64,000 nucleotides of DNA from Heterostelium album PN500 (GCF_000004825.1 NW_008805071.1:310001-374000); one strand, 5' to 3'; counted from the first letter of the stretch, positions 35,401 through 47,190 are shown. A program made the numbers and translations. Notes: generated by a model not told the origin, from the letters alone.

Positions 35401-35817
35401 CAGAGCGAAATCCGATGGGAATTTCGATGCCGAGTTGTTTCTCGGTATCACTTGCCACTGCAGCAGATCACTCTTACTGTACTCATCCAACAACGATTCT
35501 ATCAGACTATAATGCTCTTTCTGATCGTAATACTTATTAAACATAACAATGTATTCATTGTTACTTTCAAAACTTTGACTATTTATTTGATATATTATTT
35601 CTTCTTCATTACTATTATTATTATTATTAAATGTATTATTACTATAAATATTATTATTATTATTATTAAAACTATATATACTATTAAAACTACTATTACT
35701 ACTACTAATACTACTACTATTACTATATGATAAAACTATTGATATAAAATAAAATAAATAAAATAATAAAATATAAAACCTCGTTTTATTTTTATATAAA
35801 TATTGTTTAAGTTTCAT
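32439..35817 (-). CDS. mbtps1: Site-1 protease (MBTPS1/S1P), subtilase family
   Basis: Exons 35817-34604 and 34518-32439 join in phase 2 (GTATTT donor, TTTTCCAG acceptor) to 1097 residues. An N-terminal hydrophobic signal (FYILLFYLFYFISIVLSYS) and Asn/Ser-rich stretch are followed by a propeptide and a subtilase domain: Asp278 in VAVFDTGLS, His309 in IGHGTFVAG, Asn399 in SAIGNDGPTYG and Ser478 in LSGTSVSSPVVAG. The lines ADQSDVIGVGSIDSFDKLS and [20 protein letters not shown] are specific to the S1P branch. A large lumenal region and a C-terminal membrane helix (PYILIILALVLLLAHFF) complete it. S1P cleaves membrane-bound precursors such as SREBP/ATF6-type factors in the Golgi. Length matches the family. 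Confidence 0.95.
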
Positions 35818-36490
35818 TTTTTTTCTAATTGATGATGATTTAACTCAAATTATTACTATTTACTATGACTACTACTTCTTCTTCTTCCTCTAATCATAAA
35901 TTTGATTTATTATGCTAATCTGTGTATGATAATATTGATCAATCTATTCTACTATTGTTTTGTTAAATTATTATTATCTTTTCTTATCTTTCTATCATTA
36001 TTATTTTTGATTTATTTTTTATCTATATTTATATCTATATAGTTTGCTTTATTTAATTATATTATTTAATTTCAGTGTAATAACAAAAAAAGATCTTAAT
36101 TATTATAATTTTATCAAACAGTTGTTTGTTTTCTTTTCTATTTTTTTTTTTAATATGTGATGTTTTTTCTTCTTTTTTTGTTATTCTGTTTTTTTTTTGG
36201 GATGAGAATTTTGCAATTTATTTTATTTAAATAAATCTTGTTTTTTTTTATTTTATTTTTTTGCAAAACAAATATTTTGGAATAAATCATTTTGTAAAGA
36301 GAGAACTCATATGTTTGTTTTTTTCTTTGAACTTTGAAGATTGATTAATTTATTTAATTTGGTTTGTTTGTTTTGTTTTATATAATAATAATATATGTTT
36401 TGATGAACAACAATAATTGGTTTTTTTTTTGTTTTTTTTTTTGATTTGTTTTTGTTTTCTTTTTCTCTCTTTTTTGAGATTGTTGATCAG
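35818..36490. other. Intergenic, T-rich
   Basis: About 670 bp between the divergent-side start of S1P and the AP beta stop, with many T runs and TTTGTTTTG tracts. No gene seen. It contains the S1P promoter and AP beta 3' region. Confidence 0.5.
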
Positions 36491-39400
36491 TTAATAGTTG
36501 ACATCGTTGATTAACATATCGATGGTATGTTCGAAAAGTGGGGTGAATTCGGTTACAGTTGATTTTGAGGTGAGTCTGGCAACACGTTGGCCAACGGTGA
36601 AGGTTAGCTCCGCCAAGATGTATACAGAGTTTTCGGTCTTACAGGAGAGGAACGATACGTCTTGGTTTTGTGTTCTCTTTCGCACGATTTCGAAAAGGTT
36701 CTTTGAGTGTAAACGTCGGAGTATGGTGTCGGGATCAAAGTTGGGCAGTTGAATTTGAATGTCTCTGGTCTTTTTCGTTGGCCTCTGGGATCGATTTTCG
36801 CATGGAGAGGTACGCTTCACGGTCGAGTTGTCCTTGCTCTGTGAACAACAGGTGGAATGGAAGGTTCATTTGGAAGTAGAATTTAGCTTGTGAGGGTAGC
36901 ACCATCATGGCCATCTTGATGGCTTCGGCCAGCGGTTGTGATGGCTGATCTTTGGCGTGCAGTGGAATCGAGACGTCCAGCGATTGGCCATTCTCGATGG
37001 CTCCGCACTGAAGGATCGATTCGATCGGTGAAATACCAAAGCTGTTCTGGTAGAATTGGATCTTGAACTTTTGCATCTGACTGCCGCTGACGTTGAGCAG
37101 TGTCAATTCGAGTGAAAGACGACCGTTGTAACGTGCGAATGCACCGCTGATTTGGATTCCTTGACCCTTGTCTTGACCGAGGAGGATCTGCTTGTTGACG
37201 TGCACTTGTGGAGCTCCACCGGCACCACCAGAGTTTAAGAAAGAAAGGTCGTTTGGATTGCCACTGAATTGTGGTTGTTGTTGTTGTGGTGAGAATGGTT
37301 GACCACCACCCATGCTATTGTATGGACTGGAAGTCTGTGGCAAAGCACCACCAAGATCTGAGAGATCCAAATCAATGAGATTACCTGATCTAGTTTGTTG
37401 TTGTTGTTGAAGTGATTGTTGTTGTTGATTTTGTTGTTGATGATGTCTATTTCCATTGTTTTGATTCTCATTATCATCATCGATGTAATCTGGTTCCTCT
37501 TCGTCGTCGTCGTCCTTACGGAATCCACGCTTGGAGAGACCCTTGAGTTTGGCGACAAAGGTTTCGGGTGGTTTGTGATAGACGGATGAGAGTGTCGATA
37601 TATTGGAGATCAACTCGTTGAGTAATCCCTCTTCGAGTTGCGAGGTGGTGTCTGTAATCAATGGTTTCTCAGAGAGAACAACGGATTTGGCAGCTTCAAA
37701 GTCGGTGGAAAGCAGACGCCAGTAGACGAATCCACGGTCACGCAAATCAGGATTGTCCGACTCTTGTGTGGACAATGAGAGGACGGTCTGAACCATTTGT
37801 TGAGCATCCTTGGGACGCTTCAAGAAGAGCTTGACGATGGCTGTCAAGAGTTGGAGTTGCACCTGACTGTTCTCATCCTTGAAGCCCTCGAGGAACGAAG
37901 CGAGCAGTTCGTGGGCGTTGTCAATACGCTCGGCATACTCACCGATGATCCAAATCATCGATGCCTTTGCTTCGGGCTCGTCGAGTGACTCGAGATTGGC
38001 ACACAGTGTAGCAATGATACCTTCGTACTTGTTTGGATACTTTCTAAAGATGTCCTTGATGACGATGATTGCCTCCTGCACGACATAGTTGACCTTGGTC
38101 TGGATCAAGTCCAACAACACCTGAATGCAACGCTCTGAAGAACGATCGATCTTGATAGCACAACGACCGATAGCTCTAACAGCCTTTCTTACAAACTCAA
38201 CATCGACCTCAGTGGCGTACTCCTTGAACTCCAGTAGCACCTCCTCGATGTTCTTCTCGTTGGCCAACATAATCATGATCTCCAACTTCTCCATCTTCAC
38301 ATAGATTGGATCGTTGTACTTACAGAAGAACACCTTCATCTCGTACTGAAGAATCTCTGGACGCTTCTGCACGATCAAGTTGATATTTCGCAGTCCGAGG
38401 AACTGGATCTCTGGCTCCTTCGAGAGCAGTGTCACCAAGGGTGGTGCCATCTTCTTGCAATAGAGCTTGACAAAGTCCGATTGTTGCACGTAGTTCAAGT
38501 ACTTCATGAGCACCTTGACGGCGGACAACACAACGGCAGAGTTGGCGTGTTGCAGACGTGGAGCGACACGCTCACATACCGACTCGGATTCACGCGAGTC
38601 ACGTGGATTATACTTACAGAGTGCATTCAAAATGAAGACCTGTCCCCACTCAGTGCACTCGTTGAGCGCGGCCAACAACTTGTTGATATTGCCACCGTGG
38701 ATTCTAAAGACTTCGTGCTTGCTGACCTCGTCGATCTCTGTGAGCGAGGCGACGGCGTTGGCGACCACCATTGGATTGGAGTCACCGAGCATATCGTTCA
38801 AAATATCGAGGAATCCCTGATTCTCGACCAACTCTGGGTTGATATCGTACAGCTTTGCAACACAGACAGCGGCGGTCTTACGCACGTATGGATCCTGATC
38901 CTTCAAGCAGAATCGCAATGGCTCACACAAATACTCTGTAATATTATCGACTCTGATACATCCCATCGTTCTAATAGCCAAAGCTCTAATCAATGGATTG
39001 GTTGGATCAGATGCATCCTATAATAATAATATACGTTAGGTTAATAGATGTACATCTATGTGTGAATGTGATGTGTTGTTTAAGTTTATCATCAAGATAA
39101 CTCACCTTTTGGAATGTATTTACAGCCAAGATAGCACGATCTGGATGATTCTTTGCGTAGTTCATAACATAGAGATAGACCAACTTTTTCAACTCCAAAT
39201 TGTTGGTTTGCATGCAATTGAGAACATGAGTGAACAACATACTGACATCCTTTCCAACAGTCATTGCTGCAATAACCTTCTTAACAGCCTCCTTCTTTTT
39301 ATCCTCTCTTTGTGAGAGTAATTCTTCTTTCAATTCATGAATTTCACCTAAAAAAAAAAACATTCATTTCATACAACATTAATGATTAGAAATCTAGTAC

Positions 39401-39671
39401 TTTTATTATGCAATCTATCGATATATATATATATTTATCTATATATCCATTTATCTATCCTATCTTTCTTCAGTTTCTATCTTAACTTTCTAACTAGTTA
39501 CAATGTTATTATTTTTAATCATAACCATTTTTTTTTTTTTTTTTTTTTTTTAATTGATGTTGTTTGTATGTTCACTCCTCACTTTATCTTTGCTATACTA
39601 ATGACTATTATAAAGTAAATCGATTGAAACCTACCTTTCTTGGTTGTTTGAAAGTATTTTGAATCAGACAT
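36491..39671 (-). CDS. ap1b1: AP-1/AP-2 complex beta adaptin, with one frame break
   Basis: Exons 39671-39635, 39347-39106 and 39017-36491 give about 934 residues if read across one break. The trunk is classic beta adaptin: [80 protein letters not shown] and [21 protein letters not shown] Gln/Asn hinge with [10 protein letters not shown] and [12 protein letters not shown] (clathrin-box-like) precedes the ear ([20 protein letters not shown]). Near residue 840 the frame shifts at a run of five A (36772-36776): the open frame ends early at 36735, while conserved sequence ([20 protein letters not shown] to the stop at 36491) continues in another frame. In such an essential gene a homopolymer sequencing error is the simplest explanation. 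The product sorts cargo into clathrin coats at the Golgi, endosomes and plasma membrane. Confidence 0.93.
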
Positions 39672-40453
39672 TTTCTTTTAACTATATATATATCTACTAT
39701 TAAATTTGAATAGTGTCTGAATCTATCTATCTATATATTATCTATGTTATCTTGTTTAAAGTTATCTTTTTTCTTTTTTATGTCTATCTATTATACAATT
39801 ATATATTTATATTACTAATTTAACTTTGATGAATTAAATCTATCTTCAAAGCAAAAAAAAAAAAAAAAGAAAAGGTAACTACAACCAGTATGATTATTAG
39901 TTTAGTTTTTAATTGTGTTTTGGTGATAATAATTAACACAAAAAAAGTTTTTGAAAAAATCAAAAAAAAAAATTAAAAAATTTTCAAAAGAACTTGTTGG
40001 TGCTTGCAAGGTGTTTTATTTGATTTAAACAATGAAATTTTATAAATATGTTTAAATAGGTTACACATACATGATTGATCTTGATGTAATTATTCATTCG
40101 CTGAATGATATTTTTTTTTAAAAAAAAAAAAAATTAGAATCATTTAATAAAGAAAAATATTTTTTTATTTGTTCAAAATTGATATAATCTCATAAAAAAT
40201 AAAATAATAAAAAGATAAACAAAACAATACAATTGATTTATTCTCTTGAAAGAGAATAAATTAGATTTTGCTACAAGTTAATAAAATAGTAATAATCAAC
40301 TGATTGCCAATTTTTTTTTAATACCTAAACATTCGTCAAAAAAGCTTTTTTTTTTTTTTTTTTTTTTTTAACTAATTTTTTTTTTTTCGATTGTTTGAAT
40401 ATTAATATACATTTATTAAAATATCATATTCAAACATTTATATATAGATAGAC
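39672..40453. other. Intergenic between divergent genes
   Basis: About 780 bp separating ap1b1 (minus) and pam16 (plus), with poly-A at 39852-39868, poly-T at 40348-40369 and TATC/TATA-rich tracts. It serves as a bidirectional promoter. No gene seen. Confidence 0.5.
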
Positions 40454-41088
40454 ATGGTATGAACTATCATCATTATTTGTTATTATTGTTTATTATTATC
40501 TAATTCATTATTTTTTTAATGTTATTTTAGGTTCTCAAGATATTTGCAAATCTTTTGATTACAACCGGTACTGTGTTCGTAAGATCATTGTCATTGGCAT
40601 ATAAACAAGCTATTGCAAGTATGTTAAAAGTTGATAGGTTTATCATCGTGCATGATGATTGTGAATAATAATAATAGCTAATTAGATATTCAATAATGAT
40701 AAATAGGAGCTGAATCTACAGGTGCAAAAACAGCATCAGACTTTGCAAAGTCTGAATCATTTTCAGGTACAATGACACCAATCGAAGCGAAAAAGATTTT
40801 AGGTTTAGATAATGTACAGACACTGACTATAGAAGAAATTACAAAGGTAGCTATATATTAGATTTACGTGTGTTTAGATTATCTAAACTATAAATAAGCG
40901 AGCGCACAATACTAATAATTGATGATCATCAACCAATGAATGAATCAATCATTATGAATTTACAGAGACATGCAGTTTTATTAGATTTAAATAACCCAGA
41001 GGATGGTGGATCAAAGTTTATACAGAATAAAGTTATTGGTGCAAAGAGTTGTTTAGAAGAAGCTATAAAATCTGGAAAAGAGATATAG
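40454..41088 (+). CDS. pam16: Pam16/Tim16 (Magmas), mitochondrial import motor subunit
   Basis: Four exons: 40454-40456 (only the ATG), 40531-40618, 40707-40846 and 40966-41088. All phases fit, giving 117 residues. The first exon is three bases long, followed by a GTATGA donor. Sequence: MVLKIFANLLITTGTVFVRS (hydrophobic N-terminus), LAYKQAI, then a degenerate J domain (MTPIEAKKILGLDNVQTLTI, NPEDGGSKFIQNKVIGAKSC). The HPD motif of true DnaJ proteins is absent, as expected for Pam16, which binds Pam18 and holds it at the TIM23 channel in the inner membrane. Length matches the family (about 110-130). Confidence 0.92.
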
Positions 41089-41325
41089 TAAATAATAAAT
41101 AATAATAATAGTAATATCAATTTTTAATAAATAATAATAGTAAAAACAACAAACAAAAGAAAAGAAATCAACTTATATATGTATTTACAATGGTTGATCT
41201 GTATATTTATTATAGTTAACTAATTATAAGTCTGGAACAATTGTTGTATAACATATCGCGCTATGTTATATTATTATCAAATTTGATAAGTGATATCATT
41301 TATCATTTATCAATTATAGTCATAA

Positions 41326-41950
41326 TCATATCATTGGAGTTGTAGAAATAGGTTGATTCACATGATGCTTAACAACGAATACAGGAATTGGTGAATGATG
41401 CACTAGATATTCACTGACGGAACCAAGCATAATTCTATACATTATCAGCAGCAGATATTAATATATGACAGAATTAGAAACTGTTAAACAGTTTCATTTT
41501 AATAGTATTATACAGTGTACATACTTTTTGAATATACCCAATCCTCTGGAACCAACGATGATCATATCTAAAGGTGTACTATGCTCCTCTATATATTTTA
41601 AGATTTCTTCTCTAGTATCACCGTACAGTATTTTCGTTGTAGTATTTCTAAACTATTTATATTGAATTTGGACTTTAGTTATCATTGAATGTTATGTTAT
41701 GAATTATAATTAAAAAACATACACCTTTCTTTATACATTGTTGTTGATCTCTTTCAAGTATTTGTACTGCAATCTCTTGTAGTTCCTTGAGATTGTCTAT
41801 GGGTGCTACCAAATCCTCTTGCGGTATGGATTGCTCGTCTATCACCGTGATGATATCGATGGTGTCTCTTTCTGTCTTTAGCATTTTAAATGACTCTGTG
41901 ATTGCCAAAGTTGAACAATCACTTCCATCCACTGCAATAACTACTTTCAT
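41326..41950 (-). CDS. Universal stress protein (UspA) domain protein
   Basis: Exons 41950-41723, 41652-41525 and 41434-41326 join to 154 residues (GTATGT donors). It is a single UspA fold: MKVVIAVDGSDCSTLAITES at the start, TIDIITVIDE, TTTKILYGDTREEILKYIEE, then the ATP-binding signature [31 protein letters not shown] split over two exons (Gly-Ser-Arg-Gly-x9-Gly-Ser-Val-Ser). The ATP-binding type is therefore likely. The cellular role of USPs in amoebae is unclear. It converges with pam16; the two stops are about 240 bp apart. Confidence 0.92.
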
Positions 41951-42410
41951 TTTCTTTCTTTAGGAAATTTAATAAATAATAAACAAAAAATAATAAATAT
42001 TTCTTTAAAAGATTTAAAAATATTAATGATAAAATGTAAAAGATAAAAAAAGTATATTACTTTATTTAATTAATTAAAAGTTTAAAATAATAATCAAATT
42101 ACTTTTAAAAAAACCAATAAATAATAAGAATTTAATAGAGATAGTTATTTATTTCCAAAAAAGTAAATATATTTAAGTAAATTTGAGTTTGCTTTGTGTG
42201 TTCAAATTAATTGGGGTAATTTTTTTAAAGTGTGTTGTGGTGTTTTTAAAAATATTAAACACAACGAGGTCACATCTTACCTCACCCTATTAGATATATT
42301 GTTGTCTTTTGAAGTTATATATATATATATATTTCTTTCGTAATTGGAACAAATAACATAACAATTAATTATTTACATATATACAAATAAAAAGAAATAT
42401 ATAATTATTA
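41951..42410. other. Intergenic
   Basis: About 460 bp, A+T-rich except for a short GAGGTCACATCTTACCTCAC stretch near 42266-42285, with an (AT)n run at 42319-42331. Promoter of the USP gene and 3' end of the MGMT gene. No gene seen. Confidence 0.45.
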
Positions 42411-43241
42411 TTACTTAGTTGTTTTTGTTGTCTTTTTAGTTGATGTTGTATTTTTTGTAGTGTTGTTGGTTGTTGTTGCTGTTGTTGTTGTTGAAGTTGT
42501 TTTTGTTTTGTCATTTTTGGAGGTGAGTGATTTAAGGTATTTTTGTTCGTGGGCATAGAGATAATGTTGTTTTGGTATACCACCTTTACCGATGTAACCA
42601 ACTACCTCACCACTGACAGAGACGATACGATGACATGGCACGATGAGAGGATACTTGTTGAGACGACACGCAGTGGCAACAGCACGTGGAGCAGTACCCA
42701 TTTTATTGGCAATCTCAGAGTAGGAAACAGTCTCACCATATTTGACATCGAGCAATGCATTCCACGCACCCTTTTGGAAGTCGGTCGCTTCATTATAGTC
42801 GATCGGTGTCTCAAAGTCCGCCCTCTCACCGGCAAAGTACTCGACCAACTCATTCTTGAAAGAATCGGTAGTCTCGTTGGTATTCATCTCATCGGTGCTC
42901 TCATACTTTGGATAGAAACTGATCAGTGTAAGTTTCTTCTTGTCGTTGGCATAGAATTCGATGGTACCGATCGGTGATTCGTATTGGTCATAATACATTC
43001 TATTGGCAGGAGTCTTCTCAGTTGGCTTCTCCTCAATTGTTTTCTTTGAATAAGGTGTTGTTGTTGTTGTTGTTGTTTTAGTGGTGGAATTCTTTGATTT
43101 ACTTCTAATAGGAGGCATCGTTATCGTTGTCGTTCTTATTGATGTTGTGGTGGGTGTGATTGTGCAGAATGAGTTATTAAAATTGTTAATAATAAATTGG
43201 TTAAAGTATCTAAGATTGTTTGATTTTCGTGCGATAAACAT
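42411..43241 (-). CDS. mgmt: Methylated-DNA-protein-cysteine methyltransferase (MGMT/Ogt)
   Basis: A single exon of 276 residues from the ATG at 43241. The N-terminal 40 residues (MFIARKSNNLRYFNQFIINN) look like a mitochondrial presequence; a second ATG at MPPIRSKSK (43118) could give a nuclear form, so dual targeting is possible. The DNA-binding/methyltransferase domain spans about 82-230: FQKGAWNALLDVKYGETVSY, Arg186 in TAPRAVATACRLN and the acceptor Cys203 in LIVPCHRIVS, followed by GYIGKGGIPKQHYL. It repairs O6-alkylguanine by irreversible transfer to Cys203. The tail is a long Thr/Lys-rich run, typical of the genome. Confidence 0.95.
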   Translation of the reverse strand: MFIARKSNNLRYFNQFIINNFNNSFCTITPTTTSIRTTTITMPPIRSKSKNSTTKTTTTTTTPYSKKTIEEKPTEKTPANRMYYDQYESPIGTIEFYANDKKKLTLISFYPKYESTDEMNTNETTDSFKNELVEYFAGERADFETPIDYNEATDFQKGAWNALLDVKYGETVSYSEIANKMGTAPRAVATACRLNKYPLIVPCHRIVSVSGEVVGYIGKGGIPKQHYLYAHEQKYLKSLTSKNDKTKTTSTTTTATTTNNTTKNTTSTKKTTKTTK

Positions 43242-43342
43242 TTATAATTAAAACTCAATTCGCAGATGCACAAACAAACCTTTTAAAAAAAAAATTATAT
43301 GTGGTTAAATTTCAATTTCTTGGAAATTATACTTTTTTTCTC

Positions 43343-43553
43343 ATATCATTCAAACCTTCAATCCAATAAATTATATGATTCCAGAAGATCTTCTTTGATA
43401 TCAAACATTATTCTACTAATAACTATATTATTATTATTATAATATTCACAAAATAAACAATAAAAAGTAGAGTATATACTTGATTATTTTTGTTTATATC
43501 TAAAACAAAGACTACTAATTACTAATTTATTGGATTGAAGGTTTGAATGATAT
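43343..43553. repeat. 31-bp perfect inverted repeat, MITE-like
   Basis: The arm ATATCATTCAAACCTTCAAT... (43343-43373) is exactly complementary to 43523-43553. The 149-bp interior is A+T-rich and non-coding. It sits in the 645-bp intergenic space between the MGMT gene and a coiled-coil gene. No target-site duplication is evident beyond A/T bases. Confidence 0.85.
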
Positions 43554-43886
43554 TAGATAAAAATAAAAATAAAAATAAATTAAAAAAATATAATATATCG
43601 ATCTTTTTTTAATTTATGCGTTAAATTATATTAAAAAGAAAAAAAGTAATTCTTATGATTGTGAAGTTTGCAATTGTTGTTAATGCAGAAAAAAAAAAAA
43701 GATTAACTATGTAAACAACGATTTGTAATTCATTTATTTTTTTTAATTTTTATTTATTTATTTGCTTTTTTTTTTTGTATTTGTTTACTTAGTTTATCTG
43801 TAGACACCTTTACGTTAATCTGTTATCAAAGCTTTGTTAGTTGTATATCGATTAGCACACTACTCCTTTTTTAAGCATTGTGAACA

Positions 43887-44887
43887 ATGAACGAATATAG
43901 ATGTCCTAGCAGAGAAGACTGGGTTACACTTGCAAATATATTTAGTTTAGAGTATGAGAGTTGTAGTATTAATGAAAACAAGGATTATAAAAAGTTAATG
44001 CATAAGTTTTCAGAAGATTCTCCTGCTATTAGATATTCAAAACAGTTTAGTATCGATCCAAACAATATTCTTAAATGTCTTAAACTACCTAAAACTCGAT
44101 CATTATTAATGCTAGTTGTAAGTATGCCTTTTAATCTATATCTATTGTATTTTTATTAATTTTTTTTTTAAAAAAAAAAAAGAAAAAGCCTAATGATCAA
44201 ATCAACATATTACAACTAAACAATCTTTGTGAAGAGTTAAACACCAGTCTTTCAAATCCACATCCAAAAAGAAAAAGCAAGCAGGAACTGACAAATGCTA
44301 AAAAGAAACATAGGCATACAATAACAGAACTACAACAACAACTAAATAATAAAGATCATACAATAACAGAGCTACAACCACAACTAAACAATAAAGATCA
44401 TGCAATAGCAGAGCTAAAGCAACAATTAAATAATACAGTAACAGAACTACAACAACAACTAAACAATAAAGATCAACAAATAGAATCATTAAATATAGAA
44501 TTAAACAATTTAAGACAAAAGTATCAAGAGTTGAGTCAGCATTTTGAAGATTTCCGAGATTCTGTTGAAGGGTATATCGCTCGAGATATCAATATGAAAT
44601 TCAGCAACAACCCAGGCAAAGTTAAAGCAGTTGTAGTTGGTAAGTAAACTATATAGTTATATTTTATTCATAAAACTAATCATATTTTTTTAGAACCAAC
44701 AAAGGAGAGAGATGAACTCGTTGTAAAGATTGAAACCCTTCTAAAGAAAAGCCCTGGTCTCAAGGATACTATTTTCTATTCTCTGCTGTCTGATCAGATT
44801 GATACCTTAATCAGTAAAAGAGGTACGTGGTCTGTCAACACTTCTATTTGCACAGACGCTGAAGCATCATGGAAAGAAGCTAATTAA
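43887..44887 (+). CDS. Uncharacterised coiled-coil protein, probably decaying at its 3' end
   Basis: Exons 43887-44117, 44189-44639 and 44694-44887 give 291 residues. The N-terminal 77 residues are globular (CPSREDWVTLANIFSLEYES). Then comes a long coiled coil with three to four near-identical heptad blocks (TITELQQQLNNKDH, TITELQPQLNNKDH, AIAELKQQLNN), a domain FEDFRDSVEGYIARDINMKF, and EPTKERDELVVKIETLLKKS. Beyond codon 270 a plausible continuation lies in another frame (GLSTLLFAQTLKHHGKKLIK, GGIPFLLFRQSF) and another after it (LDYINSQPEEQLGSTLHTVF, to 45207), so the 3' part has probably suffered at least two frame changes. No family recognised. Confidence 0.55.
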
Positions 44888-45289
44888 GCTGTTGAGTGGT
44901 GAAAAGAAATCCAACTATAGTTATGGAGGCATTCCATTCCTTCTCTTTCGACAATCCTTCGTTTCTCTGACGCAAGAAACAAAAAGTGCAAGATGATTCA
45001 TTGGATAACCATATCAAGAAGTACAGTTCCAGTTCTGACTGAATTGTGCGAAACTTAATATTTGTATTCCAAAGAAAATCTTGAAACAAGATGTCATCTT
45101 TTTGGTGCTGGATTACATCAACTCCCAACCTGAAGAACAGCTAGGATCAACTTTACATACTGTTTTTTCTCAACTCGATAACATTAAAGAACTCTGCAAA
45201 AAATAAAAAAAAATAATATCAAATATTTATTTAAATTTTATTAAATTATGTCTTTAGCTTTGATTATTATTAGTTGTTGAATACACAAA

Positions 45290-46022
45290 AGGCAACCAGC
45301 ATAACGACGAGAGGCAACCGGTAAAGTAACGAAGAGGAAACCGGCATAGCAACGAGAGGCAACCCTCATAGTAACGAGACAACCAGCATAACGACGAGAG
45401 GAAACCGGCATAGTGACGAGAGGAAACTGGCATAACTACGAGAGGAAACCGGCATAACGACGAGAGGAAACCGGCATAGTGACGAGAGGAAACCGGCATA
45501 GTGACGAGAGTCAACTGGCATAACTACGAGTGGAAACCGGCATAACGACTAGAGGAAACCGGTATAGTGACGAGAGGAACCGGCATAACTACGAGAGGAA
45601 ACCGGTATAGTGACGAGAGACAACCGGCATAACTACGAGTGGAAACCGGCATAACGACTAGAGGAAACCAGCATAACGACGAGAGGAAACCAGCATAGCT
45701 ACGAGAGGAAACTGGCATAACGACGAGCTGCAACTGGCATAACTACGAGAGGAAACCGGCATAGTAGCGAGAAGCAACCGGCATAGCAACGAGAGACAAC
45801 CGGCATAACGACGAGACAACCGGCATAGTGACGAGAGGCAACCGGCATAGTGACGAGAGGCAACCGGCATAACTACGAGAGGCAACCGGCATAACTACGA
45901 GAGGAAACCGGCATAACGACTAGAGGAAACTGGCATAACGACGAGAGGAAACCGGCATGGTAATGAGAGGCAACCGGAATAGCAACGAGGCATCACTCAT
46001 AGTAAGGAGGCAACAGGCATGG
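45290..46022. repeat. Minisatellite A, 22-bp unit GAGAGGAAACCGGCATAACGAC
   Basis: Roughly 33 imperfect units; variants carry GTGAC, CTAC or AGCAAC at the end. Minus-strand frames translate as repeats of MPVSSRHYAGFLSSLC in all registers, because 22 is not a multiple of 3; I do not regard them as genes. It directly abuts the left inverted arm. Confidence 0.95.
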
Positions 46023-46034
46023 TAAAGAGGACTT

Positions 46035-46469
46035 GGAAAAGAAGAAAGAGATAAAAAGAGATAAACAAGAGTTAGTAAAACAAAGATATAAATAAGTTAA
46101 AGTTATAATTAATAGTTATTACTTACAAAATTATTTGTATTTGAAAAATAATGAAAAATGACATTGTGAATGAAATTATAGGTTTAAATAGTTTTAAATT
46201 TGATTCGTTTACTTACAGTTTGAACTCAAAATTGGCGGCAACAGTTAAGCGCCAATTAAAAGTATGAATTAATATTCAAATTTGAAATATAAATATTAAA
46301 ATTAATTAAATAATTCATTTTATTATAATATAATACTCAAAAATAAAAAAAACAGGCGATCATTACCAATGAAGAAACAACAAGCTTAATTTTCAATTTT
46401 ATTATTTTATTGAATTTGCAACACCCCACTTTTATTTGACAAGTTCATCTTTTTTTTTGTTGCAAAAAT
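46035..46469 (+). repeat. Left arm of a long inverted repeat (about 435 bp)
   Basis: Matches the complement of 53698-54150 almost base for base, with about ten small differences, mostly in A/T runs. Landmarks: GAGTTAGTAAAACAAAGATA at the outer end, AAAATTGGCGGCAACAGTTA in the middle, GCGATCATTACCAATGAAGA and CAACACCCCACTTTTATTTG at the inner side. There is no open frame of note. Confidence 0.95.
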
Positions 46470-47190
46470 TATTAAAATTAATTAAAATTTTAATTTTTGA
46501 AAGATATGATTAATAATAAAGATACAATAAGATATTCTATATGTTATAAATATCTCTTTCATTTATAAAAAGAATAGATATTAGATTCTTTTTAAAATAT
46601 CTAAAATCATTATTTTCATTAATTTATAATATATTAAATTTAAATAGGTTGAATGGTTTCACTTCACTGTTATAATTAAATTAAATCAGTTATTTCCGAA
46701 TTAAGTTCTTAAATACTCAGACATCAAATAAAATTATTAAAGTTTTTATAATAAACATTTAGACAATAAAATACAACTACCAACTGATCAACAACAACAA
46801 ATAATTTCATCAACACCTCATTACCAGAAATATTTCATAAATTTGAGGTTGATGATGTTGTTGGATTAGTGGTAGTAGAATGACATTTGCTACTTCTGCT
46901 CCTGGTCAAGTAATTTAACATTTATGAGTGTTTGGATTCAACAAAATTACTATTTCAAAAAAATTTTAAACTACCATTATATTTATATTTTGATTTTATT
47001 TTATCGATTTGTGAAACTGATGGTAAGGAGTAGATGAGCAGATGGACATTGAGAGTGGTGAGTTCATCGGTAACCGAGTTATGGAGTTGATGGGAATTGA
47101 GTTGTAGAGTTGATCGAAACTAAGATATGTAGTTGAGGTAAGTATCAATAGTATCTGAGTTGTGGAGTTAACGGAAACTCTGGCTTCGGG
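46470..47190. other. Non-coding DNA inside the inverted repeat
   Basis: About 720 bp of A+T-rich DNA with a short Gln-coding-like piece (46770-46900, CAACAACAACAAATAATTTC) that has stops in all frames. No gene seen. Confidence 0.4.

Noticed and set aside
45254-45885. Minus-strand repeat proteins (MPVSSRHYAGFLSSLC type)
   Set aside because: They arise from the 22-bp minisatellite being open in all registers; no start context and no conserved frame.
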